The translations under genes and the position numbers were made by a program. A stretch of DNA of 64,000 nucleotides from Rhodeus uyekii (taxonomy: Eukaryota > Chordata > Actinopteri > Cypriniformes > Acheilognathidae), in NCBI GenBank assembly GCA_037043235.1, contig JAWRVZ010000258.1, positions 225,001-289,000 of the forward strand. The letters run 5' to 3'. Shown one piece after another: positions 25,556 through 38,741 of the stretch (positions are counted from its first letter, which is position 1; each line of letters opens with the position of its first letter). The notes below the pieces were generated by a model that saw only the letters and a program-made list of their open reading frames with translations, did not search any database and was not told the origin of the DNA.

Positions 25556-26617
25556 CACTCTGCTGAAAACAATTTAAGGGAACACTTAGATCTCAATTAA
25601 TGAAATATTAAAAATCCTATAATCTTTATTATATGCATTCTATAAGTTAACAGTCAATGGAAACCAGAATCATCAATTTACTGAGCGCTGGATGTGAATT
25701 TGTATGCACTCATGACAACCTCTGGCACATGATGGGATGCTGGATGGTGTCCTGATCTCCTCCCAGATCTGGATCAGGGCATCAGTAGCTCCGGGACAGT
25801 CTGTGCTGCTGCTTGACGGCTTCAGATGCTCCGATACATAATGTTCCAGAGGTTCTCTATGGGGTTCAGGTCTGGGGAACGTGAGGAGCGGTCAATGGCT
25901 TCAGTGCCTTCATCATCTAAAAACTGCCTACACACTCCAGCACATGAGGCCGGGCATTATCAGGAGGAACCCAGGGTCACGGCACCAGCAACAGGTCTGA
26001 CAACGGCTCTGAGGATTTCATCCCGGTTTCTAACAGCAGTGAGGAAACTATCTGTGTGACCCTTCAAGGATATTCCTCCAAGACCATCACTAACTGAGAG
26101 CACAGGATCCTCTAGAGAACGTCGGACCCTCATGAAGTCGGTTTCTGACATGTTGGTCAGAAACATGCACACCAGTTTCTGCTGGAGCTCAACGACTCCT
26201 GTTCCTCCTCACACAAACGAGCAGATCCCGGTCCAGCTCTCCTCATGTAACCGCTTGTCCTCCATGAAACTGTGCTGGGAGAAACACCAAACCTCCATGC
26301 AAACGCATGTATGGATGATCATCCTGGATGCTTGTGTAACTGGATTGGGTTGCAGGAACTGCCTCATACAGACAGAGACAAGAACCCTAACAAAACTAAA
26401 GACAAATCAGACAGGAAGAATAAGGAGAGAACAATTATCTTTGGCATCTACCTGTAAAATCATTCTCTTTTTTGGGATTATCTTGCTGTTTCCTATTCAG
26501 TGCATTTGAACAAAAGCAGGTGAAACTGATTCACAATCATTTCTGCTTCCTAACTGGACAGATTAAGATCTATGAAGTTTAATTGACTTGGTGTTAATCA
26601 TTTTTTTTAGCAGTATA
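25556..26617 (-). mobile_element. Decayed Tc1/mariner element (minus)
   Basis: The left end (cactctgctgaaaacaattt) is inversely related to the right end (ttttttttagcagtatata). Minus-strand frames retain Tc1 transposase pieces: 'GGISLKGHTDSFLTAVRNRDE' in 25960-26172, and further right-to-left a segment corresponding to the 'SPDLNPIENLW' region read from 'ccagaggttctctatggggt' at about 25845. Stops and frameshifts separate them, so it is inactive. An opposite-orientation fragment of its left part is at about 62605-62690. Confidence 0.8.
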
Positions 26618-26619
26618 TA

Positions 26620-28173
26620 CAGCTCTGGAAAAAATTAAGAGACCACTGCAAAACTATCAATTTTTCTGGTTTTACTATTTATATGTATGTATTTGGGTAA
26701 AATTAACATTTTTGTTTTATTCTATGAACTACTGACAACATTTTTCCTAAATTCCAAATTAAAATATTGTAATTTAGAACATTTATTTGCCAAAAGCAAC
26801 AACTGGTCAAAATAACACAAAAGATGCAGTGTTGTCAGACCTCGAAAAATGGAAAGAAAATCAGTTCACATTTATTTTTTAAACAACACAATACTAGTGT
26901 CTTAACTTAGGAAGAGTTCAGAAATCAATATTTGGTGGAATAACCCTGATTTTGAATCACAGGTTTCATGCGTCTTGGCATGCTCTCTGCCAGTCTTTCA
27001 CATTGATGTTGGGTGACTTTATGCCACTCCTGGTGCAAACATTTACGCAGCTCGGATTTTTTTGATGGCTTGTGACTTTCCATCTTCCTCTTGATCACAT
27101 TCCAGAGGTTTTCAATGGGGTTCAGGTCTGGAGATTGGGCTGGCCATGGCAGGGTCTTGATCTGGTGGCCCTCCATCCACACCTTGATTGGTCTGGCTGT
27201 GTGGCATGGAGCATTGTCCTGCTGGAAACACCAGTCCTCAGAGTTGGGGAACATTGTCAGAGTAGAAGGAAGCAAGTTTTCTTCCAGGACAACCTTGTGC
27301 GTGGTTTGATTCATGCGTCCTTCACAAAGTCAAATCTGCCCGATTCCATCCTTGCTGCAGCACCCCCAGATCATCACCGATCCTCCACCAAATGTCACAG
27401 TGGGTGCGAGACACTGTGGCTTGTAGGCTCTCCAGGCCTCCGTCTAACCATTAGATGACCAGGTGTTGGACAAAGCTGAAAATTGGACTCAGAGAAGATG
27501 ACCTTATGCCAGTCTTGCAAAACCTTAGCCTGCCTCTTCTCTGCTTCTCATTGATGAAGAGCTTTATTCTGGCTTTGCACGACTTCAGCCCTGCCCCTAG
27601 GAGCCATTTCCAACAGTCTTCACCGTGCACTTCTCCCCGGCTGCCTTATCCCATTCTTTTTGTAGGTCACTTGATGTCATCCTACGGTTGTTGAATGACA
27701 TTCGAATGAGTTAGTGTTGGTGGAGAGTCGTTTTCGACCTCTGCCGGTCTGTAGCTTTGTTGTCCCCAATGTCTGCTGCTTGACCTTGTTCTTATGAACC
27801 ACCTTCTGACGCTCACTGTATCCCTCTCCCAGTAAAACCAGAATCGAACCCTTCTTTTCCTTACTCAAAACTTTCCTTTTCAATTTTTTTGGCATGGTCA
27901 ATAGTTATTTTTTGATTCCAATTACTTTTGAGGCACTACTATCACTGTTTTTGCCAGCCAGCTGCTCCTACTGCAAGAGAATAGTGATGTTTTATTCTTT
28001 TCCTTATTAAATAAGATTTGGTTCAGGTAATCACCTAATCAGCAGCTCATTCAGTAGATTGAGGTGTTTCTGTGTTGGAATTCAACAGACATTGGAATGG
28101 AATGTCTTCCATACTTGTAGAGATGCTGATTTAAGAAAAAATGTCAGTGGTCTCTTAATTTTTTCCAGAGCTG
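26620..28173 (-). mobile_element. Tc1-like DNA transposon with intact terminal repeats
   Basis: Starts CAGCTCTGGAAAAAATTAAG (26620) and ends with its inverse at 28173. The TIR match runs about 30 bp ('agagaccactg'). TA precedes the left end. Length about 1.55 kb, the usual size for fish Tc1 elements. It abuts the right end of the decayed Tc1 element at 25556-26617. Confidence 0.93.
26925..27895 (-). pseudogene. Tc1 transposase pseudogene
   Basis: The minus-strand start (ATG near 27895; MPKKLKRKVLSKEKKGSI) is the Tc1 N-terminus. The helix-turn-helix is shortened: 'GEGYSERQ' joins directly to 'KVVHKNKVKQQTLGT'. The C-terminal frame (26925-27314, 129 codons) keeps QQDNAPCHTAR with the second catalytic Asp and SPDLNPIENLWNVIKRKM with the Glu of the DDE triad. 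The middle (27315-27676) carries stops and frameshifts. The family role is TA-specific cut-and-paste transposition; this copy cannot encode a full enzyme of the usual 340 or so residues. Confidence 0.9.
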
Positions 28174-29400
<1,227 letters not shown>

Positions 29401-30233
29401 CAGTGCAGCACATATGGCCTGAAGTCACACAAAGATATATATATTCCATACAATATTAAAGATACAGAATGGAAACTGCTTGGTGAATGTAATTACAGTG
29501 TGTGCATGTACATGGTCACCGTGATTGTATGTGTGTGTTTGTGTGTGTTTACATAATGGTATTTGTTTTCTCATGTTTACTCACTGTAGTTATCAAAAAT
29601 TTTGAGGAGCATTGCATAGGCGTCTTATGCTTTTATACATATGCAATAGATACTTTAATTTCCTGTATACTATTTTCTGTATTTTTACCATTTTTAAAAA
29701 GAAGTATTTAGCCAATTTTTATACTGTTTTTATGAATATAGAAATCCTCGAAAGGAGGTTTTGAGAGATTTTGTCAGGTTTTGCTCACTTCTGGTCAGGG
29801 TACGAAAAACAATTATTTAAAAAATAAATAAAAAGCATAAAAACATAACAAAACTCCCAGCATTTTCATACAAATCAAGCACAGGTAATTAACAGATATT
29901 TACACGTTTACAAACACAATAATAATTTTTGCATTTAATAAATTACTGAAACTTCAACTTCAGACGATTCTCCTAAAATACCTTCTGAGAATGAAATAGA
30001 TGCAAATGAGTTAATCGTTGTTATTCAGCAACGCAGCTCCGATTACTTGATGTTGCAGGACATGCAAGAACTTTGAAGGATGTTCACTGAAAGATTTGTT
30101 GTGCAACCAAAACATCTATGGCATCTTAAACCTTTCTTAAATCTTAAAGATTGTTGAATCTCTCTGTGTGAAAAACAACATATGCATGTGAAAATCTAAA
30201 GATGCAAAGATTCCTTTTAAAGCTAAATCTGTT

Positions 30234-30284
<51 letters not shown>

Positions 30285-31265
30285 TACACAGACAGAGAGA
30301 TAGAGAAAGAGCGACACAGAGAGAAAGAGAGACCTAACGTTTTTTTTTACTGTACAAGCTCTACCTTATATCCTCTTTCGACAACCTACCCTTCACAGAA
30401 AACTTTCTGTATTTTTACATTTTAAAATAAGCATAATTTAGTCCAATTGCATTTTATTTTAGTAAATATTTACACAAACATAATACCATCTTGTGGGGAC
30501 AATTTTAGATTTTCTGAAAATGTAAAATTGCTGTGAGTTTCCCGATTGGTAAGTTTATTGTAATGGGAGAGGATATACAGTTTGTACAGAATAAAAGCCA
30601 TTATGCCTATGGAGATTGAGATTGAAAACACACACACACACATAAGAACACATCTGAAGTGTAATCACACCCATAGGTCTTTGCTCACACGTAAAACACA
30701 CAGTCTCATCTTGCAAACACCATTTCTCACACACGATGCTCCCTGTGCACGGCTCAGAAACACACACACACACAGTCATCACAGTTTCAGCCAGATGAGA
30801 GGCGATACACATGTGCTCGGTGTTCCTCAGATCCCGGAGAGTCTCCAGTGAAGGCCCTCCAAAATCCTTGTGCGCTTTCAAAACCCTCCGCTAATAACTC
30901 AAGTGCATTGAGTCTGTCCTTCATTACAAAACAACTTTCCCTTCAGAAAGTTAGGATTCATTTTGTAAGTTCCTCAGCTGTCTGTCCTTTATTAAAGATA
31001 TCTAGAAAGCAGCTGTATAACCTGTTCATTTTAACCTTTCCGTACATGATTGTCATGCTCTCAACACTAACAAACACAAATACGCTTCAATTAATGCAGA
31101 TTCTTTGATTTAAGTGAATGCAACAACAACAAAAACACCCAGAAAACGTTATTAAATTGTACAAATAATGACAACAAATAGCAAGTAAAAAAATTATTTT
31201 CACAGTGCACATCCTCCAAATATATGTTATGCAACCTTATGTTAATTATGCACATATTTTCATAC
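29401..31265. other. Noncoding with CA run and a dispersed repeat
   Basis: (CA)n at about 30239-30278. 30350-30625 shares 'atatacagtttgtacagaat' and 'cattatgcctatggaga' with 37755-37965. Otherwise unassigned. Frames at 30555-30881 are CA-driven. Confidence 0.45.
30350..30625 (+). repeat. Dispersed 'TATACAGTTTGTACAGTATAAAA' repeat, copy 1
   Basis: Contains 'cttgtggggacaatttt' and 'gagaggatatacagtttgta', matching 37755-37965 in order. Repeat class not determined. Confidence 0.6.
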
Positions 31266-31353
31266 CTTTAATGAGTGTTCCAGTCACCAGTTTGCTCACA
31301 GACAGAGCAAACTTCACTAACCCGTGTTTGCAGCGTCTGGCACAGCCGGACAT
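31266..31353 (-). CDS. kcnip1: kcnip1-like alternative first coding exon (MSGC...RCK type)
   Basis: On the minus strand, the ATG at 31353 opens 29 codons plus one base. The peptide begins MSGCARRCKHGLVKFALS and ends KLVTGTLIK, followed by a donor (AAAG then gtatga). This matches in length (29 codons plus phase-1 G) and pattern the other known KCNIP1 N-terminus, which starts MSGCSKRCK and ends near TGTLSK before the common DKIEDE segment. Cysteines 4 and 8 and the basic/hydrophobic character suggest membrane attachment by palmitoylation; that part is inferred. It lies 13.3 kb upstream of the MGxxMGTFS exon (minus sense), so the two would be driven by separate promoters and spliced to the same downstream exons outside the window. 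The exon is intact, with no stop. It is missed by ORF length filters. Confidence 0.78.
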
Positions 31354-31794
31354 CCTCAGAGTCAGAGCCAGTTCAATCCAAAACTAGCTCAATATTCGTT
31401 CAAGAAGAGGTCGGACTGTCAACTGTGGGAAACAGAGTAAAACAGGACCATCGAGGAGGAGATGACAGACAGACAAACGTTAAATCCACAAGAAATCAAC
31501 CGAAAGTGTTGGATTGTCTTCAGTTTCTGCTCGGATGAAGGATGCACAAAAATCAACGAAGGGACGAGTCAATGAAGAAAAAACTCCATGCAAAGTTCAA
31601 CTTTTAAAAGGAGAGGAACTTCATATCCTTGCTTCTCCAAAGCAAACAAGAAAAAGAGGACTGGAGAGAATGAATAATCACTGAATGGACAGAATGAATA
31701 ATTAAAGAAATGTCAGAGTCCCTCTGATTAAGAGTGATGATCAGCTGCAAACTGACGCACAGCGCGATTTCATCCGCTTTTATTCCCACCCTCT

Positions 31795-31834
<40 letters not shown>

Positions 31835-32460
31835 CTGCAGAGCACCGTTTCTCTTCCAGCACTGTTACGTGGACAGTTCCCTCCGAGGCGAGACGATTCA
31901 ATCTTACGGATGTGCTTGCATACTCTTTTTTTAAACAGTATCTCCTCCTTTTCTCTTGCATGCTCATTCCTTTCTTTAAAAGAGGTTTTGCATGGATGGA
32001 GGACATTACTGCAGTTAGTGATGAGAAACACTGAAATGATACACTCTGTACTCCACTGTAATGAAAGAGGATGCAAAAAATAAATACATAAGTGATGCAT
32101 TTTAACGTTAAAATACTGAATGCAATTTCGAGCCATCCCTCAAAATCCCATACTCACTAAAATCATTATTGCTCAAACTGTACACATAATTATGCAATAG
32201 CTATTATATTTTAGACCTATTAGGTAACATTATAGAATAATCAGTTACTATACCTTGAAAGTGACATGAATGCATGTGCAAATATGGCACAATCATACAG
32301 ATCCATTTGCACATACATCTGCAAAACAAATGTCTGTACGTATGCAATTCTGTCTATTGCGTATTTCCTGTATTGCATTTTACTGCCTATTTTTTATTGT
32401 TCCTTTTTATTGCCTGTATGTATGAAGACAAATTCCTTGTGTGTGTGTAAACATACTTGC
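31354..32460 (-). promoter_or_regulatory. Presumed 5'UTR/promoter region of the distal kcnip1 first exon
   Basis: Upstream of the 31353 ATG in minus sense. It has a perfect CT run (GA on the coding strand) at about 31797-31831. No TATA box is evident. Assigned by position only; the remaining sequence shows no gene. Confidence 0.35.
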
Positions 32461-32462
32461 CA

Positions 32463-32679
32463 TTAAAGGTGCAAGCAGCGATTTCTGAGAACTGTTGTTG
32501 ATATTTGATATTACCAAAACAAACATGCCAAAAACCTAAGAGGAGCACGTTGATAGCTCCGCCCCCAAATCCACCTGCCCTATCATGAGTTGACACGCCC
32601 CTTACTGCTGATTGGCTACAGGTGGGTTGTGGTGCTCGGTCCAATCCACTTTCTCAGAAGTCGCGTACTGCACCTTTAA
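32463..32679. mobile_element. TTAA-flanked MITE ('AGGTGCA...' family), copy 2
   Basis: TTAA at 32463-32466 and 32676-32679 flank inverted ends aggtgcaagcagcgatttct and agaagtcgcgtactgcacct, 20 of 24 positions pairing. The interior shares 'gatagctccgcccccaaat' and 'cgccccttactgctgattgg' with 18540-18749. The TTAA duplication is typical of piggyBac-mobilised elements. Confidence 0.85.
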
Positions 32680-33847
32680 AACTCATTCTGATACTGAAAG
32701 TCAAGGGATAGGAGGCGACGCCGCCTTTGCGCTATGATTGGCCTGTTACTGTGTCCCGTCAACAAATCAGACTGAATGAATTGAATGGGTGCAAAGGGAA
32801 ACTGTGAGAAAATGTGAGACTACTTTAAAAAAAACTGTTAGTGCTTAAACGTTACTATTGAGAGGACAACATTGTCAAATGTTCCTCGTTTATGCGGATC
32901 CACGGAAAAAACTACTAAAACGCTGTATTCTGCTGCCAGGCCAGTAGATGGCGATGTTACTGCAAACCTATAGGCTAAACATAATGCGCGTATCACCATT
33001 TTTTTTGTAGCTTTCAAAAGTTTGCGCTTTTAGGTTGTGTCAATGATACACTAAAAACAGACAAGGCTTTCCTTTTACACGCCGTCTGAAAGCAGAAGAG
33101 TTCAGTATCAATTTGCTCTTCATTAAGGGGCCGATTGCACAACACCATTTCCAATTTTGCGTTAGGAAAAACTTTTTTTTTTACCTTGCTGTGTAAATGT
33201 ACACTTAGTCTCCTTGCTGTCTATGAAAGAGATGGGTTTTAACCCTCTATAAAATATCTAAATGCACTTTTATTCTGATTTACTTGTTTTTGAGAGTTAA
33301 TGAAGACTTTATTTACAGAAATATAGCCAACTACTGATATAGGGAGACTAGATAATTTATGTTCCTCTGTATTCTCGGTGGTGGCGGAGAAGCATAAATG
33401 CATATAATGAGAGAAAATGTATTTTAAAAAGCCTTTCAGCGTGTTTTCTCTCTCTCTCTTGACCCACCATAATCTTGCTGAGCCCACATACATTCAGGAC
33501 TGTTTATCTATGAGTCCTTTAATAGAAAAATGAACCCCTCTGTTCCCACAAGCAAAGAGCCTCATCACTGAGGAAGTGCAGAGACGGGGAGGAAGTTATT
33601 AAACGTAGATGAAAGGCAGGAAGAAAGAGAGCGGATAGGAAGAGAGAAGAAGAGCGAGAGAGCGAGCGACGTGTGTGACTGAAGGAAACTCGGCTCGTTT
33701 AGCGACGCTGCTTTCTGCTTTATGGCTGTTCAAATGTTTGGTGCTTGGAACAATTTGTGCTATCAGTCCGTTCTCTCAGAAACAAACCCAAGCCGTCGCT
33801 ACTGAAACAACCTGAAACCTTCTGTTGTTACAATATATCTGAATGGT
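32680..33847. other. Noncoding, probable transposon fragments
   Basis: 32930-33020 ('gccagtagatggcgatgtta') and 33127-33170 ('ggggccgattgcacaac') look like fragments of widespread cyprinid DNA transposons, but no ends are paired. The rest is unassigned. Confidence 0.35.
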
Positions 33848-34463
33848 TTGGCCCTGATATTAAGATGCGCTTTGGTCAATTGAGTCACGAGTGGAACAAA
33901 GCTAAATGCAGGTATAAACGCGTCTAAAAGGTTTTGAGCTCGTCCACTTTCAATCACTTCCAGAGGTGGAAAACACATTCAACCAGATTGCTTTCGTTTG
34001 TGGACGAATGCACTGGAACAGCCACTAAAAGAGCATCTATGAGCTAATGAGTGAACATTATGGGATGTGCTCTAGCCAGACGGGTTTAAACTTTATCATC
34101 TGGAGACTCAAGTGTGGTTTGAAGATGTAAAACATACCAAACACAATCTAATCTCATCCTTCCTGATTTCCAACACACACTCACAGCGTCCGGCTGATCT
34201 TACGGCTGTCAGAGAAGAAATGAACGTGTGTTTCTCCAGGCGTGTTCATATGTAAATTACACAAGCTTATTTCATTCATTAGATGGAAAGATCTGAAAAC
34301 AACACATACATTTATCCACCCATAGACCCTCCACACAAAGAAATCAGGACAGAAGTGGTTGAAAGTGCACAAAAGAGACAGATTAAAACGAGTATGTGTC
34401 TCCCTCCTTTACTTGTGATCTGATCAATTAAAACTCATCTTAATACCAGGTGTAAACATGGCC
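33848..34463 (+). mobile_element. 'TTTACACCTGGT' DNA transposon, copy 2
   Basis: Starts near 'ccctgatattaagatgcgc' and ends 'ttaataccaggtgtaaacat', giving inverted termini. Nearly identical over 33925-34420 to copies at 3879 and 46352. The most complete of the three. Confidence 0.8.
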
Positions 34464-34552
34464 TATAATATAAAGAGAGAAACAGATGAGAAAGAAAGAA
34501 TGAAAAAAGATAAAGTAGCAAAAAATACAAAACTCACTGATCCAGTGGCTTC

Positions 34553-34990
34553 TTAAAGGGATAGCGCACCCAAAAATAACCCAGTTAGCAATTTTTGGTT
34601 CCCAGAACGTTCTGGGAACGTTAGTTTCTGGTTCCCAGAACAAACATTTGAAAGTTCCCTGTAGGTTAGCAGGAAAGTTTTCGATACGTAAATAGAACGT
34701 TCCCAAAATGTTTCGAGAACGTTCTTTTAACCTCTACATCCAGATCTGCCTGTACACAAATAATCAGTCTACAAACTACATCTTCTAAATTATTTTTTGC
34801 TCAAAAACATAAGAATGAATACAAAATTATTACTAAATGTGACCTGCAGCTAACGTTCTGGGAATGTTCTCTTTAGGTTTGAAAATTAACCTCAAAACAA
34901 CCTGCAGGGAACGTTAAAATAACCAATGGAGAACGTTCCTAGAAAAAACTAAACGGGAACTATATGGGAACGTTGTGTTTACTGGGGATC
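34553..34990. mobile_element. 'GAACGTTC'-rich repeat within a TTAA-MITE stub
   Basis: 34553-34579 is the start of a TTAA element (cttaaagggatagcgcaccc). It is cut off at a second element, 34580-34986, with ends cccagttagc / gtttactggg. That element contains many copies of the palindrome AGAACGTTCT and GGGAACGTT. Confidence 0.6.
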
Positions 34991-36219
34991 CTTTGAATCA
35001 GTTCTTCATTGCATCATAACATGAGCTTTCAATGAAATTTGCCGAATTTTTTTTTTTGAAATTGGTGCCAGAAAAAAAACAAGAAAATACTCTTTTGCCA
35101 TATAGATAAAAAAAACTTAAACTCCCATAATGGTTCATAATTCATAAATGTGATAAAGTCCATTCAAAACACGCTGAAGAACATTTTAAGTCTTCTTGAA
35201 AATTTGTGAAAAACAATCTGTTTTATTATCCAGCAAACCGTAGATGTAAGTTAGGATTAGGGCTCAAAGTATTAAACAGCATTAACAATGATTTGAGGAA
35301 AAGCCAGTGAAAAAGACAAGTTGTTTTCATATCAACCTTCCCGTTTGGATTAAAAGAACAATAGAGAGATTGAGGAGCATTAGGAGATTTGCATAAAGAT
35401 GCCGATACCTGTGAGATTTGGCTGAAATGAGTTTGTTTACGCCGTAATGGATGGAAAGAGATGTGATTCTCTGTGCGAAGAACGAACCTGCTTATCACTC
35501 GTGTGATTAAAACACAGATTAAACATGAAAAATGAGTAGGATTCAGTAGAAAAATAGGAACGTGTGTGCGCAAGAGAAAGAGCCTGCAGGCGACAGATTT
35601 TAACAAGTCTCTAAATTTACCATCAGTCTCTGAGATAGACAGAAGACAAAACGCCTGCAGGGAGAAGAGGAGAGAAATAACCAACAAAGGGAAACAAAAG
35701 CCTCTTTTCAGATCACTCACAGAGAGAAGAGGGGAGATGAAATGAAATGATACGAGAAAGAGAGTGAGCCAAAGATTGATTCATTCATAGTTTCGCACAG
35801 CTCTAGTCTGACAAACAATGTTAAGTACAAATAATAAACAGAAAAAAAACAGAAAAAATTTTGAATAATGGAAGAGAAAACGCTTCTCATACAGTTTTGT
35901 TGGGTCTTTTCACTTCATTAAACTTAAAATATTTACCTTTTTTGTATATGATGCACAGTTTTAGGACTGTGTTGCTTCACCACTTGATGCCCAAGAAAAA
36001 CCAATCAAAAACCACTGACATAAACTAACAAAAAATATATAAAACGGACATGAGGAAAAGGTGTTTTCAATGCTCAGGATATTTAAAGAAAGTCTCATTT
36101 ACAGCACAGAAAAAAAAAGACATGATCAATAAATCATAACAACATCTGTTTTCATTTACTTTAACTCATCTAAATGATGTATGCAATTTTTTAAAGGTTA
36201 AAGACAAGATAAAATAAAT
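34991..36219. other. Largely unique noncoding sequence
   Basis: 35320-35770 is free of recognised repeats and remains open on the minus strand for 164 codons (35226-35720), but that frame starts at GTG, has no identifiable domain and no coding context. The stretch holds octamer-like 'gatttgcataaag' and paired homeodomain-like 'gattaaaacacagattaaac'. Noncoding conserved element is one possibility. Confidence 0.3.
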
Positions 36220-36844
36220 ACGGTAATACCTTGAGATACGAGTGTCCCGACATATGAGTAGTCCGAGATACGAGCAACTGTCCGAGCAAATTTTTGCTTT
36301 GAGATACGAGTAAATATTTGAGATACGAGCAGCTTACAGACGCTAGAGGTGTTCAGCACTCGCAGCAGCTCAAGCTCCTCATTTATGGGTAATTGCATAT
36401 GATCTCCACTAGAGGCAGCTTGGTTTTACAGCGGGGGTTACCGGGGGCAACGAGTGATTCACCAGTATTAAGCTGGGAGCAGCACGAGTTATGAGTGTTC
36501 AATAATAATAAATATGAGCTTCTGAGTCTATCAATACACAACACTGGAAGAAACACTACACTTCCGTATTGTGTTTGCGTTATCTACGTCATTCCTCCTC
36601 CTCCTCACATGCCACATTTTATTGTGTATCAGAGGAATCCTTATATACTATAATTTTGTGTGTGTGTGTCCATAGCAATAAAAACATGTTTTTTCCATTG
36701 TTATCAGCACTAATAAGGGAGTTTTTTAGAGGGCCGGAACGGATTACTTTTTTAAATGTTGTTTCTTATGGGGAAAAATGTTTTGAGATACGAGCAATTT
36801 GAGTTATGAACTCCGTCCTGCTCGTATCTCAAGGCATTACTGTA
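36220..36844. mobile_element. Pogo/Tigger-like nonautonomous element, copy 2
   Basis: Left end cggtaataccttgagatacg, right end 'tcgtatctcaaggcattact'. Shares its interior with 22716-23426 ('gcagcttggttttacagcgg', 'gagcagcacgagttatgagt'). It is shorter because the internal GT and CTCCTC tracts are contracted. Confidence 0.82.
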
Positions 36845-37754
36845 GTTGAAATGACTCATACAAACTATTTGATTAATTTAAATATTTAAGGCAGCATCTG
36901 AACTGAAGTTTTTCCGTTTCCTAATGTGAGTATGGACTAACTTTCCATCATTTTTCCTAAAATGATGAGAAATAAAAATACACACAAATATTTTGTCAAA
37001 GAAGGCAGCAAATATTGCGTGTTCAGTGTGTCTGAACCGCAATCTGAACTGCATTAATCCAACGGACATGTTTTTGGTATCTCATAATAATAAAAAACTG
37101 AATTGAGACGCACACCTTGTTTGCTCTTTTGCTAAAACTTCAGATTAGTAAATCAACAAAAAACTACAATAATAAAGTAAATATTTATTGTTGTTGTTGT
37201 TTTAAACAGACACAAATGAATCAATATTTTGTCATCCGCTATGTAACTAAAATGAATATGGATAGCATTTGATTAGAAACGTTGTTTATAACAAAATCTT
37301 CGGTAAAACTCTAGAGATTATTTGAGCTGTTTTCTAAGGAAGTAACAGTTTGCTGTTAGTCTAATCTGATTGCTATAGGAGAGCAGAGATATTACATTTA
37401 TGATGTTTCTTCCCTACAGGATGATTCAAAACAGTCTGCATGAGCTACATCTCACACACACACACACACAAAACTGTCACATAAGGGTCTTAGAAACAGC
37501 TGCTACCCTTGGAAACATCAGACCGTCTGGGACACACACACACTCTCTCTTTCTCCTTTAGTGGATAACTGATTTGCTTTCATTTAACACGTAAATTAAC
37601 GTGCTTTGCAGGCAGGCGGCGAGAGAGTGAGAGGCTGGGTGAGATGTGATTTGCTCTTCTGGCAAAGTGTTGCTAGAAGTGAAATATTCTCTCTCGGTAC
37701 AATTAAACTCATGCATTATGAATCAGTTCTCTGAGTGAGTGAGTGTGTAGTGGT
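36845..37754. other. Unassigned noncoding
   Basis: Short CA runs at about 37453-37470. No gene signal. Confidence 0.4.
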
Positions 37755-37965
37755 TTCAGGTAAACCTTACGTTATGAGGACAAAATGTCCTTACAAAGAT
37801 GTCAATATTGGAAATCCTTGTCCTTGTGGGGAGATTTTTTGAACGGGATGCTTTTCGAAATGTAAAAATGCAAAGAAAGCTTTCTGTGATGATAGAGTTT
37901 GGGGTCGGAGAGAGAATATACAGTTTATACAGTATAAAAAATCATTATGTGTAGGGAATTTCTAA
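37755..37965 (+). repeat. Dispersed 'TATACAGTTTGTACAGTATAAAA' repeat, copy 2
   Basis: 'cttgtggggagattttttga', 'gagaatatacagtttataca' and 'atcattatgtgtaggga' match 30350-30625 in the same order. Confidence 0.65.
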
Positions 37966-37970
37966 GGAGA

Positions 37971-38099
37971 TTGTTAAAGGGATGCAATCTAGTCACATTT
38001 TTGAAAACTGATAATTTGTGTGTAGATCCAACGAGGTTTAAATCAGATCTACAGACAAATGATTTTCAAAATGTGAATAGATTGCATCCCTTTTAACAA
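37971..38099. mobile_element. Foldback (hairpin) element
   Basis: Left arm 37971-38028 (ttgttaaagggatgcaatct ... tgtagatc) is the near-perfect inverse of right arm 38046-38099 (gatctacagac ... ttttaacaa). The loop is about 17 nt. Arms of 54-58 nt with a few mismatches and small bulges. An (AT)n run (38106-38152) follows directly. Confidence 0.88.
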
Positions 38100-38101
38100 G
38101 A

Positions 38102-38105
<4 letters not shown>

Positions 38106-38152
<47 letters not shown>
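38106..38152. repeat. (AT)n microsatellite
   Basis: About 23 perfect units next to the foldback element. Confidence 0.97.
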
Positions 38153-38741
38153 CTATTGCTACTTCATGCTTCAGTACAAAATAGTGCTGAATTTTGGCAA
38201 AAAAGTGATTTTTACATGTTATAATAGGCCTAATGATTTTATAATGCCTAAATATAAATCCAAAAGCAAAACGTTAAAAGACTGTTCATGTGCAGCCATC
38301 TACTGGTTATAGAGGTAATAATCCTTGTGCTGCTTGTGTCGCAGTATAAAAAAAAATTGTTTTGTCAGTTAAATTACTGTAGTATATTTTAGTTTGAATT
38401 TGTATTTTTACATAAGAATTTATGATACAATGTTTACATTTACATTATATGTTTATTCCTTTATCAGATGTTTTTATCCAAAGACTTACAACTGAGGAAT
38501 ATTTGTATTTATGGAATAGTTATGATCTGTTTTTAACACTTTTTGAGCGTAGACCTGAAAAATGAAATTTCCATCTTAAACTGTTGGAGCACAGACTGAA
38601 GATTGGTGTTTTTTGAAAGAAGACACTTGGCAGATTATTGCTGAGGTGAAAGTTTAAGAAAGTGAAACTAAAGAAAGTTATAGAACTTTAACAAGTTAAC
38701 AAATCGTGCTCGAAATATCTCAAATGAGCTTTTAGTACCAA
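38153..38741. other. Noncoding with an L2-like SINE tail
   Basis: 38425-38500 ('tttatcagatgtttttatcc', 'cttacaactgaggaat') is a minus-oriented SINE/LINE tail. The rest is unassigned. Confidence 0.45.

Noticed and set aside
26132..26509. 125-codon plus-strand frame
   Set aside because: Antisense and flanking part of the decayed Tc1 element; no domain.
27072..27458. 128-codon plus-strand frame
   Set aside because: Antisense of the Tc1 transposase, whose minus-strand frame carries the recognisable QQDNAPCH and SPDLNPIENLW motifs.
35226..35720. 164-codon minus-strand frame as a gene
   Set aside because: Starts at GTG, not ATG; no domain, splice context or typical fish gene features. Kept only as a region of interest.
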